Source: Alphaproteobacteria bacterium
GTDB lineage: Bacteria; Pseudomonadota; Alphaproteobacteria; Reyranellales; Reyranellaceae
DNA length: 64,000 bases
Direction of reading: 5' to 3'
Assembly: GCA_017307275.1 (NCBI GenBank)
Contig: JAFKFK010000015.1
Location: 1 to 64,000, forward strand
The stretch's first letter is position 1. The number at the start of each line of letters is the position of its first letter. The notes below the pieces were generated by a model that saw only the letters and a program-made list of their open reading frames with translations, made no database searches and was not told the origin of the DNA. Made by a program: the position numbers and the translations under genes. Below, piece after piece: positions 48,825 to 57,888 of this stretch.

Positions 48825-50368
48825 TTGATCCGCGTACCCCTATCCTCGTTGGCGCCGGCCAGCTCACCGACACTGACGGCAAGCCATCAAGCGAGCGTTC
48901 CCGCGTGGCGTTCTCCGCCGAGGCGGCCAAGGCGGCCCTGGCGGACACCGGCGCCTCGATCGGAGCCGATGCGCTCGGCCGCAAGGTCGATGCCCTGGCC
49001 GTGATGGAGTTCTTCTCCGATATCAGCCCGCGTTTCGCGTCGCCCTATGGTCGGTCGAACAATCCGCCGAAGAGCGTCGCCAACCGGCTGGGCGCCGCGC
49101 CGCGACAGCTGCTCTACAGCCACTCCGGGGGCAACATGCCCCAGTACCTCGTGAACCGGTTCGCCGAGGAAATCTCGCGCGGGGAAACCGAGCTCGCACT
49201 GGTCTGCGGCGCCGAGCTGCTACGCAGCACCCAGAACGCGCGCCGCGCCGGCATGAAGATCGACTGGAACGAGGACCCAGGCGGTGGCGAGCCGACACGC
49301 GTTGGCGATTCCCGCTTCGGCTTCAGCGAGGAAGAAGCGCGCCACGAGCTGCGGGCCGCGATCCACTTCTATCCGCTACTGGAGAATGCCATCCGCGGTG
49401 GGCTGAAGCGCGACATCGACAGCCACATGAAGGCGATGGGCCGTCTGTTCGAGCGGCTGGCTGCCGTGGCCAAGGCCAATCCTCTGGCGACGCGCCGCGA
49501 GGGCTATAGTGCCGAAGCCCTGTCGACGATCTCCGACGACAATCGCTGGATCTGCTTCCCCTACCCGCGCCTGATGAACGCCAATGCGATCATCGACCAG
49601 GCGGCGGCCGTGCTGGTCACGTCGGTCGAGAAGGCGCGCGAATGGGGCATCCCGCAGGATCGCTGGGTGTTCCTGCACGGCTGCGCCGACGGCACGGACA
49701 CCTGGGTGGTCTCGGAACGCGACCAGCTCGACGCTTCGCCGGCAATCCGCGGCTGCGCCCGCATCGCACTCGACATGGCCGGCAAGAAAGTCGCCGATGT
49801 CGACGCCTTCGATCTCTATAGCTGCTTCCCTTCGGCCGTCGAAGTGGCGATGAAAGAGATCGGCATTCCCGAGGACGACAAGCGGCCGATTAGCGTCACC
49901 GGTGGCCTCCCCTTCTTCGGCGGTCCCGGCAACAACTACGTCACGCACTCGATTGCCGAGATGCTGAACGTCGTGCGCCGCAAGCCCGGCTCCTTCGGCA
50001 TGGTCACAGCCAACGGCAACTACCTGACCAAGCATTCGGCAGGCCTCTACTCGACCGAACCGACGAAAGGCCGGTGGCAGCGCCAGGATCCGAAGAAGTT
50101 CCAGGCCGAACTCGATGCCGGACCGAAGCGGAAGGTGGACACCAAGCCGACCGGCACCGGCACCATCGAGACCTATTGCGTCACCTACGGCAAAGAAGCG
50201 CCGGAGCGTGGCTACATTCTCGGGCGCCTCGATGCCTCAGGAGACCGCTTCGTCGCCATGACGCCTGACGAACCGGCCATCGTTGCCGACATGCTGACGA
50301 AGGAGCAGCTTGGGCGTAAAGTCACGCTCAGTGAATCGGGCGGTCGGAACGTCTTCCGCCCGTTGTGA
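48821..50368 (+). CDS. Thiolase-like protein with C-terminal OB-type domain
   Basis: A 515-residue thiolase-superfamily protein of the acetyl-CoA acetyltransferase-like group. It has a thiolase core (residues 1-425; GGPGNNYVTHSIAEM and NGNYLTKHSAG) and a C-terminal small b-domain (about 430-515; YGKEAPERGYILGRL). The nucleophilic Cys of normal thiolases, expected in a C-A-S-G type motif, is replaced in SHSGGNMPQ. It may therefore be non-thiolytic or act with a partner. It overlaps the CoA-transferase gene by 4 bases and is 7 bases before the PhyH gene. Confidence 0.85.
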   Translation: MIDPRTPILVGAGQLTDTDGKPSSERSRVAFSAEAAKAALADTGASIGADALGRKVDALAVMEFFSDISPRFASPYGRSNNPPKSVANRLGAAPRQLLYSHSGGNMPQYLVNRFAEEISRGETELALVCGAELLRSTQNARRAGMKIDWNEDPGGGEPTRVGDSRFGFSEEEARHELRAAIHFYPLLENAIRGGLKRDIDSHMKAMGRLFERLAAVAKANPLATRREGYSAEALSTISDDNRWICFPYPRLMNANAIIDQAAAVLVTSVEKAREWGIPQDRWVFLHGCADGTDTWVVSERDQLDASPAIRGCARIALDMAGKKVADVDAFDLYSCFPSAVEVAMKEIGIPEDDKRPISVTGGLPFFGGPGNNYVTHSIAEMLNVVRRKPGSFGMVTANGNYLTKHSAGLYSTEPTKGRWQRQDPKKFQAELDAGPKRKVDTKPTGTGTIETYCVTYGKEAPERGYILGRLDASGDRFVAMTPDEPAIVADMLTKEQLGRKVTLSESGGRNVFRPL

Positions 50369-50375
50369 GGAAACC

Positions 50376-51209
50376 ATGCCGAACGTCCTGAACGCGGCGC
50401 AGGTCGCCGAATACAACGAGAAGGGCTTCACCTATGCACGCGGCCTGTTTGCGCCGGACGAGGTGAAGCTGCTGACGCGCGCGATGGAGGAAGATCCCGC
50501 CGTGCGCGACAGCATTCTCGACCGTCGCGACAGCGAAGGCCGTTCGACGCGCATTGCGTTGTGGAACCGGGCCGGCGACAGCGTCTATGGCCTCGCCGCC
50601 CGCGTCCACCGTATGGTCGATACATCGGCAGCCCTACTGGGCGGGCCGGTGTATCATTTCCAGTCGAAGCTCACGGCCAAGGAGCCCGAAGTCGGCGGCG
50701 CCTGGGAATGGCACCAGGATTACGGCTACTGGTATTACAATGGCTGCCTCAGGCCCGACATGCTCTCGATCATGATCGGCCTCGACCGCACCACCCGCGA
50801 GAACGGTTGCCTGCAGATTGCGGCCGGCTCGCACAAGCTGGGCCGCATCGACCATACGCCGCTGTCACCGACCCAGAACGAGGTCGATCCCAAGCGCATG
50901 CCGCACATCCTCGAAAAGTGTCCGATCGAGTATTGCGAACTAGAAGCCGGTGACGCGCTGATTTTCCACTGCAACGCGATCCACCGCTCGGACGCCAACC
51001 GCTCGGCCAACCGGCGCTGGACCCTGCTGATCTGCTACAACAGGGTCGACAACGATACGATCACCCAGACCGACGACCGCTACTTCGTGCCGCTCGATGC
51101 GGTGGACGACGAAGCCATCCGCCGCGCCGGCCTGCGCTTTGCCCGTGGCGACGGCCAGGAGCACTTCACCAGCAAGCCCTACGTGCCGGACCTGCGGAAA
51201 GCTTCCTAG
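50376..51209 (+). CDS. Phytanoyl-CoA dioxygenase family protein
   Basis: A 277-residue Fe(II)/2-oxoglutarate dioxygenase of the PhyH family. The facial triad is H113-x-D115 (EWHQDYG) and H203 (CNAIHRSDAN), with R213/R214 following for 2-oxoglutarate. It likely hydroxylates an acyl-CoA or related metabolite. The start follows GAGGAAACC. Twenty-two codons of open frame upstream overlap the thiolase-like gene and were rejected. Its stop abuts that of valS on the other strand. Confidence 0.92.
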   Translation: MPNVLNAAQVAEYNEKGFTYARGLFAPDEVKLLTRAMEEDPAVRDSILDRRDSEGRSTRIALWNRAGDSVYGLAARVHRMVDTSAALLGGPVYHFQSKLTAKEPEVGGAWEWHQDYGYWYYNGCLRPDMLSIMIGLDRTTRENGCLQIAAGSHKLGRIDHTPLSPTQNEVDPKRMPHILEKCPIEYCELEAGDALIFHCNAIHRSDANRSANRRWTLLICYNRVDNDTITQTDDRYFVPLDAVDDEAIRRAGLRFARGDGQEHFTSKPYVPDLRKAS

Positions 51210-53888
51210 CTAGGCGCCCAACCGCTCCAGAGCCGCACTCAACCGAGCGCGGGTCTGTTCGGCCTGCGTGCGGCGTTCGCGCTGCTCCTCGACAACCTCC
51301 TCCGGTGCGCGCGATACGAAGGCCGCATTGCCGAGTTTGGCGTCGATCTTGCCGACCTCGTCGGCCAGCTTCTTGATTTCCTTTTGCAGGCGCGCGCTCT
51401 CGGCCTTGAGGTCGATCACGTCGCCCACCGGCAGCGCGTAGGTTGCCTCGCCAACGACGAGCTGCAGCGACGCCTTTGGCGCCGATGCCGCGGGTTCGAC
51501 ACCTTCGATGCGCGCCAGCCGCTCGATGGCAGGGCGATGGGTCTCCAGACGGCCTTTGGTCGTGTCGTTGGCGCCAATCACCAGCAACTTGAGCTTGGCA
51601 CCGGCCGGCACGTTGAGCTCGGCTCGTGCCGAACGGATGTCCTGGATCAGCTTCACCAGCCATCCCATCTCGGCATCGGAAGCGGCATCGATGGCCGTCG
51701 GTACCGGCCAGGGCTGGCCGATCAGCGCACCATGCTGTGCACGATGGCCAAGCTTGTCCCACAGCTCCTCAGTGATGAAGGGCATCACGGGATGCAGAAG
51801 CTTCACCGTCTCGCGCAACACGAAGGCCGTGACCGCCCGGGTCTCGTCTTTCTCCGGCCCATCGGCGCCCTGCAGGATTGGCTTGGTCAGCTCGACGTAC
51901 CAGTCACAGACGACGCCCCAGATGAACTCGTAGAGCGTATTGGCGGCCTCGTTGAGGCGGAACTCCGTCAGCGCCTTGTCGATGGCGATGTTGGCGCGGG
52001 CCAGCTCACCCAGCATCCACTTGTTGACCGTAAGCTTCGTCGATGCCGGATCGAAACCCTCGGGCAAGGCCGCGCCGTTCATTTCGGCAAAGCGCGTGGC
52101 GTTCCAGAGCTTGGTCGCAAAGTTGCGCGAGCCTTCGACTCTGGCCGGGGCCAAGCGCAGGCGGCCCGCCTGTGAAGCAGCAAGCGACGTCATGGTGAAG
52201 CGCAGCGCATCGGCGCCATACTTGTCGATCAACTCCAGGGGATCGATCACGTTCCCCTTGGACTTCGACATCTTCTGGCCCTTCTCGTCCGTCACGAGGC
52301 CATGCAGATAGACTGTGCCGAACGGCACATCGTCCATGAACTGCATGCCCATCATCATCATGCGGGCGACCCAGAAGAACAGAATGTCCCAACCGGTGAC
52401 GAGCACGCTGGTCGGATAGTATTTCGCGAGTTCCGGCGTCTTGTCCGGCCAGCCCAGGGTCGAGAATGGCCACAGGGCCGAGCTGAACCAGGTGTCCAGC
52501 ACGTCGGGATCGCGCTCCAGGGCGACATCCTTGCCGTAGTGAGCGCGGGCCTCGGCCCTGGCCTCCTCCTCCGACAGCGCCACGAACACCTTCTTGTCCG
52601 GGCCATACCAGGCCGGGATCTGGTGTCCCCACCAGAGCTGGCGCGACACGCACCACGGCTCGATGTTCTCCATCCATCGGAAGAAGTCGTCGCGCCCGCG
52701 CTCTGGCACGAACTTCACGCGGCCGTCGCGTGCCGCCGCAATCGGCGCCTCGGCGAGCTTCTTGGCGTCGGCATACCACTGCTCGGTAAGATAGGGTTCG
52801 ACCGGCACGCCGCCGCGGTCGCCGTAAGGCACGGCATGGGTATGCGGCTCGATCTTTTCGACCAGCCCCAGTTCTTCCATCTCGGCCACGATCTTCTTGC
52901 GGGCGTCGAACCTGTCGAGGCCGCGATACTTCTCCGGCGTGTTCTCGTTCACCCGCGCGAACTTGTCGAAGATGTTGATGGCTTCGAGCTGGTGACGTCG
53001 GCCGACCTCGAAATCGTTGAAATCGTGCGCCGGTGTAATCTTCACTGCGCCCGATCCCTTCTCCGGATCGGAATATTCATCGGCCACGATGGGGATGCGC
53101 CGTCCGACCAATGGCAGGATCGCGTGCTTGCCGATCAAGTGCTTCCACTTGGGATCCTCGGGATGCACGGCGATGCCGGTGTCGCCCAGCATCGTCTCAG
53201 GCCGGGTCGTGGCCACGATGATGTGCTCGTCGCTGCCTTCGATCGGGTACTTGAAGTACCAAAGGTGTCCCTTGACCTCCCGCGACTCGACCTCGAGGTC
53301 GGAGATCGCCGTCAGCATCTTGGGATCCCAGTTGACCAGGCGGTTGTCCTTGTAGATCAGGCCCGCCTTGTAGAGATCGACGAAGACCTTGAGGACGGCG
53401 CGCGACAGGCCCTCGTCCATGGTGAAGCGCTCACGGCTCCAGTCGCACGACGCGCCGAGCCGCCGGAGCTGACTAGTGATCGTGCCGCCGGAATAGGCCT
53501 TCCACTCCCAGACCTTGGCGAGGAACTCCTCGCGGTTGAGCATCTTCTTGTTGGCGTCACCCTTCACCGCGCCTTCGACGGCGAGGCCGACGCCCTCCTG
53601 CTCGAGGTTGCGGACCACGACCATCTGGGTCGCGATGCCGGCGTGATCGGTACCGGGCTGCCACAGCACGTCGTCGCCCTTCATGCGGCGCCAGCGGATC
53701 AACACGTCCTGCAACGTGTTGTCGAGCGCATGCCCCATGTGCAGGCTGCCGGTCACGTTCGGCGGCGGGATTACGATGCAATAGGGCTGCTTCGGTGATT
53801 CCGGATGGGCGCGGAAGGCCCCAGCCTGCTCCCACTCCGGATAGCGGCGGGCTTCGATTTCCTTGGGGTCGTAAGTCTTGTCGAGCAT
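51210..53888 (-). CDS. valS: Valyl-tRNA synthetase
   Basis: An 892-residue class I synthetase. The HIGH motif is in PPNVTGSLHMGHALDN, the KMSKS loop is GQKMSKSKGN, and the CP1 editing domain has the TTRPETMLGDTG motif. The C-terminal coiled coil (LKAESARLQKEIKKLADEV) is normal for ValRS. The ATG at 53888 (MLDKTYDP) has AAGGC upstream; a frame extension of 9 codons was rejected. It is separated from popZ by an intrinsic terminator. Confidence 0.97.
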   Translation of the reverse strand: MLDKTYDPKEIEARRYPEWEQAGAFRAHPESPKQPYCIVIPPPNVTGSLHMGHALDNTLQDVLIRWRRMKGDDVLWQPGTDHAGIATQMVVVRNLEQEGVGLAVEGAVKGDANKKMLNREEFLAKVWEWKAYSGGTITSQLRRLGASCDWSRERFTMDEGLSRAVLKVFVDLYKAGLIYKDNRLVNWDPKMLTAISDLEVESREVKGHLWYFKYPIEGSDEHIIVATTRPETMLGDTGIAVHPEDPKWKHLIGKHAILPLVGRRIPIVADEYSDPEKGSGAVKITPAHDFNDFEVGRRHQLEAINIFDKFARVNENTPEKYRGLDRFDARKKIVAEMEELGLVEKIEPHTHAVPYGDRGGVPVEPYLTEQWYADAKKLAEAPIAAARDGRVKFVPERGRDDFFRWMENIEPWCVSRQLWWGHQIPAWYGPDKKVFVALSEEEARAEARAHYGKDVALERDPDVLDTWFSSALWPFSTLGWPDKTPELAKYYPTSVLVTGWDILFFWVARMMMMGMQFMDDVPFGTVYLHGLVTDEKGQKMSKSKGNVIDPLELIDKYGADALRFTMTSLAASQAGRLRLAPARVEGSRNFATKLWNATRFAEMNGAALPEGFDPASTKLTVNKWMLGELARANIAIDKALTEFRLNEAANTLYEFIWGVVCDWYVELTKPILQGADGPEKDETRAVTAFVLRETVKLLHPVMPFITEELWDKLGHRAQHGALIGQPWPVPTAIDAASDAEMGWLVKLIQDIRSARAELNVPAGAKLKLLVIGANDTTKGRLETHRPAIERLARIEGVEPAASAPKASLQLVVGEATYALPVGDVIDLKAESARLQKEIKKLADEVGKIDAKLGNAAFVSRAPEEVVEEQRERRTQAEQTRARLSAALERLGA

Positions 53889-53904
53889 GTCTTGCCTTAT
53901 AACG

Positions 53905-53935
53905 AAAAACGCCACGGTTGCGGCGCCGTGGCGTT
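53905..53935 (-). terminator. Intrinsic terminator after popZ
   Basis: AACGCCACGG and CCGTGGCGTT form a perfect 10-bp stem with an 8-base loop; on the minus strand it is followed by TTTTTCGTT. It ends the pcm-tolC-popZ operon 24 bases after the popZ stop and before the valS start. Confidence 0.9.
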
Positions 53936-53958
53936 CAATTGACGGGTGGCGCCTAGGG

Positions 53959-54534
53959 TCAGCGGCGTGTCAGCCGGGAAATCTCGCGTTCAACATAGCG
54001 CTCGACCATCGGCGGCAGGTTCTTGTCGAGCCATTCCTTCAGCATCGGCCGCAACATTTCCTTGACCAGATCCTCGATGGTCTTGCCGCCATTGCCGAGC
54101 GCGGGACCAGGATCCGGCGCTGCAGGGGGCGGAACGCTATCCTGGACGGCCTGATTCAGACGAGCAAAAGCGGTGGTCGCGACGCCGGCGACACCCGGCC
54201 CCACCAGCGAGCCATCGGCAGGCGCCTCCATGGACGGCTGCGGCATCTCCGCTGCCTTGACCGGATCGATGCGAGGCGACGGGCCTGGCTGGGCGCCCGG
54301 TGCAGTGCCTTGCCCCTTGGTGGGTTCTTCGACGAGGTCCGTCAGCAGCAAGACGTCGTCACGCGGCGACGGCTGGCGAGGTGGCGGTGGCCCGCCCGGC
54401 GCGTGGGGCGACGACGCGCCTGACTTCTGTCCAGAGACCTGGGCGCGAGCTTCGTCGTCGGAAATGATCTTGCGAATGGACGCCAGGATGTCGTCCATCG
54501 AGGGATCGTTGTTGGGGGCTTTGGCTGCGCTCAT
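53959..54534 (-). CDS. popZ: DUF2497 family polar organising protein PopZ
   Basis: A 191-residue PopZ-like protein. The N-terminal helix DPSMDDILASIRKIISDD and the C-terminal EDLVKEMLRPMLKEWLDKNLPPMVE are the conserved ends, joined by an acidic Pro/Gly-rich linker (about residues 35-135). In Caulobacter, PopZ makes a polar condensate that anchors the chromosome origin and recruits signalling proteins. The linker here is Pro-rich and moderately acidic. The start overlaps the TolC gene stop (ATGA), a conserved alphaproteobacterial arrangement. Confidence 0.93.
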   Translation of the reverse strand: MSAAKAPNNDPSMDDILASIRKIISDDEARAQVSGQKSGASSPHAPGGPPPPRQPSPRDDVLLLTDLVEEPTKGQGTAPGAQPGPSPRIDPVKAAEMPQPSMEAPADGSLVGPGVAGVATTAFARLNQAVQDSVPPPAAPDPGPALGNGGKTIEDLVKEMLRPMLKEWLDKNLPPMVERYVEREISRLTRR

Positions 54535-56021
54535 CGCGGCGTATTTGAGGGCGGCGTCGACCCCGGCGGCGGGGTGCTGCCTGCCACTCCGGTTGGGTTG
54601 GCCGACGGCAGGATGTTGCCGGTGCCCGATTCGCCGCTGCTGCCCCAGCCGATCCAGCGCGAACCGACATCCTTGTAGTAGCGCTCCTCGTCATAATACT
54701 CGACCGGCAGCGCCAAGGTACGGGCGGTCATGCGGCCGATGCCGGCAAGGACACCGTAATAGGATACCTGTGTATCGCGGCGTGCCTGGATCAGGTTCAC
54801 CTGGGCGTTCAACAGCTCCTGCTCGGCGTTCAACACGTCGAGAGTGGTGCGCGAACCGACCAGCGCTTCCTGGCGCACACCGTTCAACGCCACTTCGTTG
54901 GCTCGAACCTGCGATTCGTAGGACGTCACGCGCGAGCGCGCCGAATCGAGTTGGCGCCAGGCGCGAATGACGTTCTCCGCCACCGCACGGCGGGCGCTGT
55001 CGAGTTCGTTTCGGCGCTGAGCCACCAATTCCCGCGCCGACCGGATGCGCGACCATTCGCTGCCGTTCTGGAAGATCGGGATCGTCGCCTGCAGACGCAG
55101 GGCATAGGTGTAGTACCGGTCGTTCGGCACCTGCAGGTCGAACTGCTGCTGCAACGCGCCGACAAGATTGACCTGAGGCATCAGGTCACCAACCGCGTTG
55201 TTCACGCCGTAGTTTGCAGCGGTGATGCGATACGCTGCCGAGACGGCCCGCGGGCCGGCGTCCATCGCAAGGCCGACCGCCTCTTCTTCCGACGAGGGCA
55301 ATCCGCCGATCAGCGGAATCTCGCCGAGCTTGCCCGGCCGCTTGCCGATCGTGCGCTGGAATGCCGCCTCTGAGATGCGGACGTTGGTCTCTGCCGCGAC
55401 GAGATCGGCTTTTGCCGCCTCAAGACGCGCCTCGGACTGCGATACGTCGGTGATCGTGAGTTCGCCGACCCGGAAGCGCTCGCGCGTTGCGTCGAGCTGC
55501 TGAACCAGCACGCGCACGTTGTTGCGGCGCGCATCGGCGATGCCGATGTTCTGCACGAGGTCGGCATAGGACGTCACGGCCGACAGGAGCGTTGTCTGCT
55601 CGGTGTCCGCCAGGGCTGCCCGCTGCGCCTGGATGTTGGCCTGCGCCTGCTTGGTCTCCGCAACCGTCTTGCCGCCGCGAAAGATCGGCTGGGTGACCTG
55701 CAGGGTCGTGAACTTGCCGTTGAGGTCGTAGAAGGTCGGCGCCACGCCCGCGCGCGCTGTATAGGAATCCTGCTGAACCTTATTGAACTCGACGTTCAAC
55801 GTCACACGTGGCCGCCAGTTGGCGACCGCCTGCGACAGCGTCTCGTCGGTCTGGCGCAGGATCGCCCGGCTCGCCAGCAAGTCTGGGTTACTATTGTAGG
55901 TCGTCGACAATGCCTCGATCAGGCTCTGCGACCACGCATTGGACGCACCACCGAGCCCGACGGCAAGGGCGCACACTACCGCGTTGCGGGCGTGCCTCAA
56001 CCTGGGCCGGATACGCATCAT
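54531..56021 (-). CDS. TolC family outer membrane efflux protein
   Basis: A 496-residue TolC-family protein. The signal peptide (VCALAVGLGGASNAWS, cleavage near SQS) is followed by two outer membrane factor repeats with long coiled coils (SEARLEAAKADLVAAETNVR and VTSYESQVRANEVALNGVRQEALVG). It forms the trimeric outer membrane channel of RND, ABC or type I secretion systems. No inner membrane partner is adjacent. The ATG at 56021 follows GAGGGGAGA; a second ATG follows directly. A Pro/Ser tail ends the protein. Confidence 0.93.
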   Translation of the reverse strand: MMRIRPRLRHARNAVVCALAVGLGGASNAWSQSLIEALSTTYNSNPDLLASRAILRQTDETLSQAVANWRPRVTLNVEFNKVQQDSYTARAGVAPTFYDLNGKFTTLQVTQPIFRGGKTVAETKQAQANIQAQRAALADTEQTTLLSAVTSYADLVQNIGIADARRNNVRVLVQQLDATRERFRVGELTITDVSQSEARLEAAKADLVAAETNVRISEAAFQRTIGKRPGKLGEIPLIGGLPSSEEEAVGLAMDAGPRAVSAAYRITAANYGVNNAVGDLMPQVNLVGALQQQFDLQVPNDRYYTYALRLQATIPIFQNGSEWSRIRSARELVAQRRNELDSARRAVAENVIRAWRQLDSARSRVTSYESQVRANEVALNGVRQEALVGSRTTLDVLNAEQELLNAQVNLIQARRDTQVSYYGVLAGIGRMTARTLALPVEYYDEERYYKDVGSRWIGWGSSGESGTGNILPSANPTGVAGSTPPPGSTPPSNTPR

Positions 56022-56105
56022 TCTCCCCTCATATCTGGCCAGTACCCTAACATCGGCCTGAAGAGTTTTGATAGTCCCGTTCAACACAGGAATCCGGCGG
56101 GCTGC

Positions 56106-56765
56106 CTAGAAAGTGAACCTGGGAGGCGGAGTGAAACCCGGCAGAAGTGGTGTACCGGCGTCAAAGAGCGGACGTCCCGAGGTAACGCCACCCTGCTTCA
56201 CGAAGAGCTGGGCAACGCCCAATGCACCGCTCGGATCGGCCAAAACCGTCGCCAGACGGCCCCCTTCGGCCAGTTGGTCCGCAATAACATGCGGAACCTC
56301 TTGGACGGCCCCTTCGATCAAGATGACGTCATAGGGACCCGAAGCCGCGACGCCCTGGTCCGGCTGGCCGGCCACCAGCTGGATATTTGCGACCCTGAGG
56401 TCGCGCAAAGTTTGCTGAGCCGACGCGGCGAGATCGGCGTTGTTCTCGACGGCCACGACTGAATTCACGAGCTTGGCGAGGATTGCCGCGCCGTAGCCCC
56501 GCCCCGACGCCGCGACGAGCGCCTTGTCCTCGGGCTGCGGCTGCAGGCTCTGAATCAAGCGAGCGAGCACCATGGGCTCCATCATGAAGCGACCACTGCC
56601 CAGCGGCACATCGTCGTCGGCGTAGGCGACCGATTTCAGCCCGTCCGGCAGGAAGCGCTCCCGTGGCAGCTCTCCAACGGCCGCAAGCAGCGCGGCATTG
56701 GTGACCCGATTAGGCCGGAGCTGGCCATCGACCATATTGCGTCGCGCGAGCGCGAAATCCGTCAT
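56106..56765 (-). CDS. Protein-L-isoaspartate methyltransferase-like protein
   Basis: A 219-residue PCMT-family protein. The SAM motif I reads VAASGRGYGAAILAKL instead of the usual I-G-T-G-S-G-Y, and the conserved G-Q-T-I-S-Q-P active site is replaced by GRFMMEP (residues 58-64), so the catalytic Ser is missing. It may bind SAM but repair of isoaspartate is doubtful. It is first in the pcm-tolC-popZ operon, with 84 bases before the tolC-like start. Confidence 0.88.
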   Translation of the reverse strand: MTDFALARRNMVDGQLRPNRVTNAALLAAVGELPRERFLPDGLKSVAYADDDVPLGSGRFMMEPMVLARLIQSLQPQPEDKALVAASGRGYGAAILAKLVNSVVAVENNADLAASAQQTLRDLRVANIQLVAGQPDQGVAASGPYDVILIEGAVQEVPHVIADQLAEGGRLATVLADPSGALGVAQLFVKQGGVTSGRPLFDAGTPLLPGFTPPPRFTF

Positions 56766-56841
56766 GGGCTGCCTCTATATGTAGCGGTCCTATATAGGCA
56801 AGGGCCGGTGACAGCGCAAAGGGCAGCGAGTCGCGGTTCGC

Positions 56842-56871
56842 TTGACCGCTCCGTCACCGCACGCGTATAGC
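56842..56871 (+). promoter_or_regulatory. Sigma-70-type promoter of the tRNA genes
   Basis: TTGACC (56842-56847) and TATAGC (56866-56871) are spaced by 18 bases, with the expected start site about 12 bases before tRNA-Cys. This is a good housekeeping promoter for the tRNA gene. Confidence 0.65.
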
Positions 56872-56889
56872 ACCGACCGCAACTTGTGC

Positions 56890-56963
56890 GGCCTGGTGGC
56901 AGAGTGGCTATGTAGCGGACTGCAAATCCGTCAATGCCGGTTCGATTCCGGCCCAGGCCTCCA
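56890..56963 (+). tRNA. tRNA-Cys (GCA)
   Basis: A 74-base cloverleaf. GGCCTGG/CCAGGCC form the acceptor stem, the anticodon GCA is at 56922-56924 in the loop CTGCAAA, the T-loop is TTCGATT, the discriminator is T and CCA is encoded. All features are normal for tRNA-Cys. Confidence 0.96.
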
Positions 56964-57058
56964 CAAATTCTGCGGTCGAAGGGCCTTGCGTGTCCAAACA
57001 CGCTCTGCCAAAACACCGCGCCTTCGTGGGGCGTTGCCGTTACCGCGATGAAGTTTAT

Positions 57059-57133
57059 TCCGGAGTAGCTCAGCGGTAGAGCAGGCGACTGTTAATCGCC
57101 GGGTCGCAGGTTCGATCCCTGCCTCCGTAGCCA
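57059..57133 (+). tRNA. tRNA-Asn (GTT)
   Basis: A 75-base cloverleaf with anticodon GTT at 57091-57093 in the loop CTGTTAA, a full 5-bp anticodon stem, T-stem GCAGG/CCTGC, discriminator G and encoded CCA. The acceptor stem TCCGGAG/CTCCGTA has a C:T mismatch at the second pair (57060 against 57128), where G is usual. The gene is 95 bases after tRNA-Cys. Confidence 0.95.
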
Positions 57134-57136
57134 ATT

Positions 57137-57169
57137 AAGGGCCGCTCCCTCCCCGGGAGCGGCCCTTTT
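57137..57169 (+). terminator. Intrinsic terminator after tRNA-Asn
   Basis: AAGGGCCGCTCCC and GGGAGCGGCCCTT form a perfect 13-bp stem with a TCCCC loop, followed by TT. It starts 4 bases after the tRNA CCA end and closes the tRNA transcript. Confidence 0.93.
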
Positions 57170-57186
57170 CGCTTGCAGGGTGCATC

Positions 57187-57801
57187 ATGGCGATTGTCCC
57201 TCCCCCCATCGAGAAAGCCGAACTCATCGAGCGCACTGTCGCTTTCCAGGGCTATTTCCGCGTCGCCCAGTACCGCTTTCGACACACGCTGTATCAAGGC
57301 GGTCTGAGTGGCGAGGTGAAGCGCGAGGTTTTCGAGCGTGGCCAGGCCGCGGCGGTGCTGCCCTACGATCCCGTTCGGGACGAAGTCGTCCTCATCCGCC
57401 AATTCCGTGCCGGCTCCTATGTCGCTGGCCGCCATCCCTGGGGTTGGGAGACCGTGGCGGGCATCATCGAGGATGGCGAGACGCCCGAAGATGTGGCCCG
57501 TCGGGAGGCGGTCGAAGAAGCAGCCGTGACGATCACCGACCTGTTGCCGATGGGCAGCGTCGTGCTGAGCCCCGGCGCCTGCTCCGAGACTTGCACCAGC
57601 TTCCTTGGTCGCACGGACACGAAAGGTGTCGGCGGAATTTTTGGCCTCGAATCGGAAAACGAGGACATCCTCGTGAAAGCCGTGCCCTTCCTCGAAGCCC
57701 GCGCCATGCTCGACCGCAACGAATGCGACAATGCGGTTGCGGTCATGGCCCTGCAGTGGCTCGCTCTGCATCGTGACGAGGTGCGGAACCGCTGGCGCTG
57801 A
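57187..57801 (+). CDS. NUDIX hydrolase, ADP-ribose pyrophosphatase type
   Basis: A 204-residue NUDIX protein of the NudF/ADP-ribose diphosphatase group. The Nudix box is GIIEDGETPEDVARREAVEE. The preceding EVVLIRQFRAGSYV and the following SPGACSETCTSFLG segments are typical. It hydrolyses ADP-ribose to AMP and ribose 5-phosphate. It begins a plus-strand run leading to cysK; ribokinase occurs two genes on, which could return ribose. The start follows the tRNA terminator by 17 bases. Confidence 0.93.
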   Translation: MAIVPPPIEKAELIERTVAFQGYFRVAQYRFRHTLYQGGLSGEVKREVFERGQAAAVLPYDPVRDEVVLIRQFRAGSYVAGRHPWGWETVAGIIEDGETPEDVARREAVEEAAVTITDLLPMGSVVLSPGACSETCTSFLGRTDTKGVGGIFGLESENEDILVKAVPFLEARAMLDRNECDNAVAVMALQWLALHRDEVRNRWR

Positions 57802-57888
57802 TCCTGCCGCAAGCAGTTGCATGGCCCCCTGCTCCCTGTTTACCGTCCACCCGGGAGCGAGCGCAGGGTTATTGAGAGCGAGCAGTTC

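Noticed and set aside
56771..56799. Imperfect repeat (GCCTCTATAT ... TATATAGGC) in front of the pcm-like gene as an operator
   Set aside because: One arm has an extra base and the AT-rich part may simply be the promoter -10 region.
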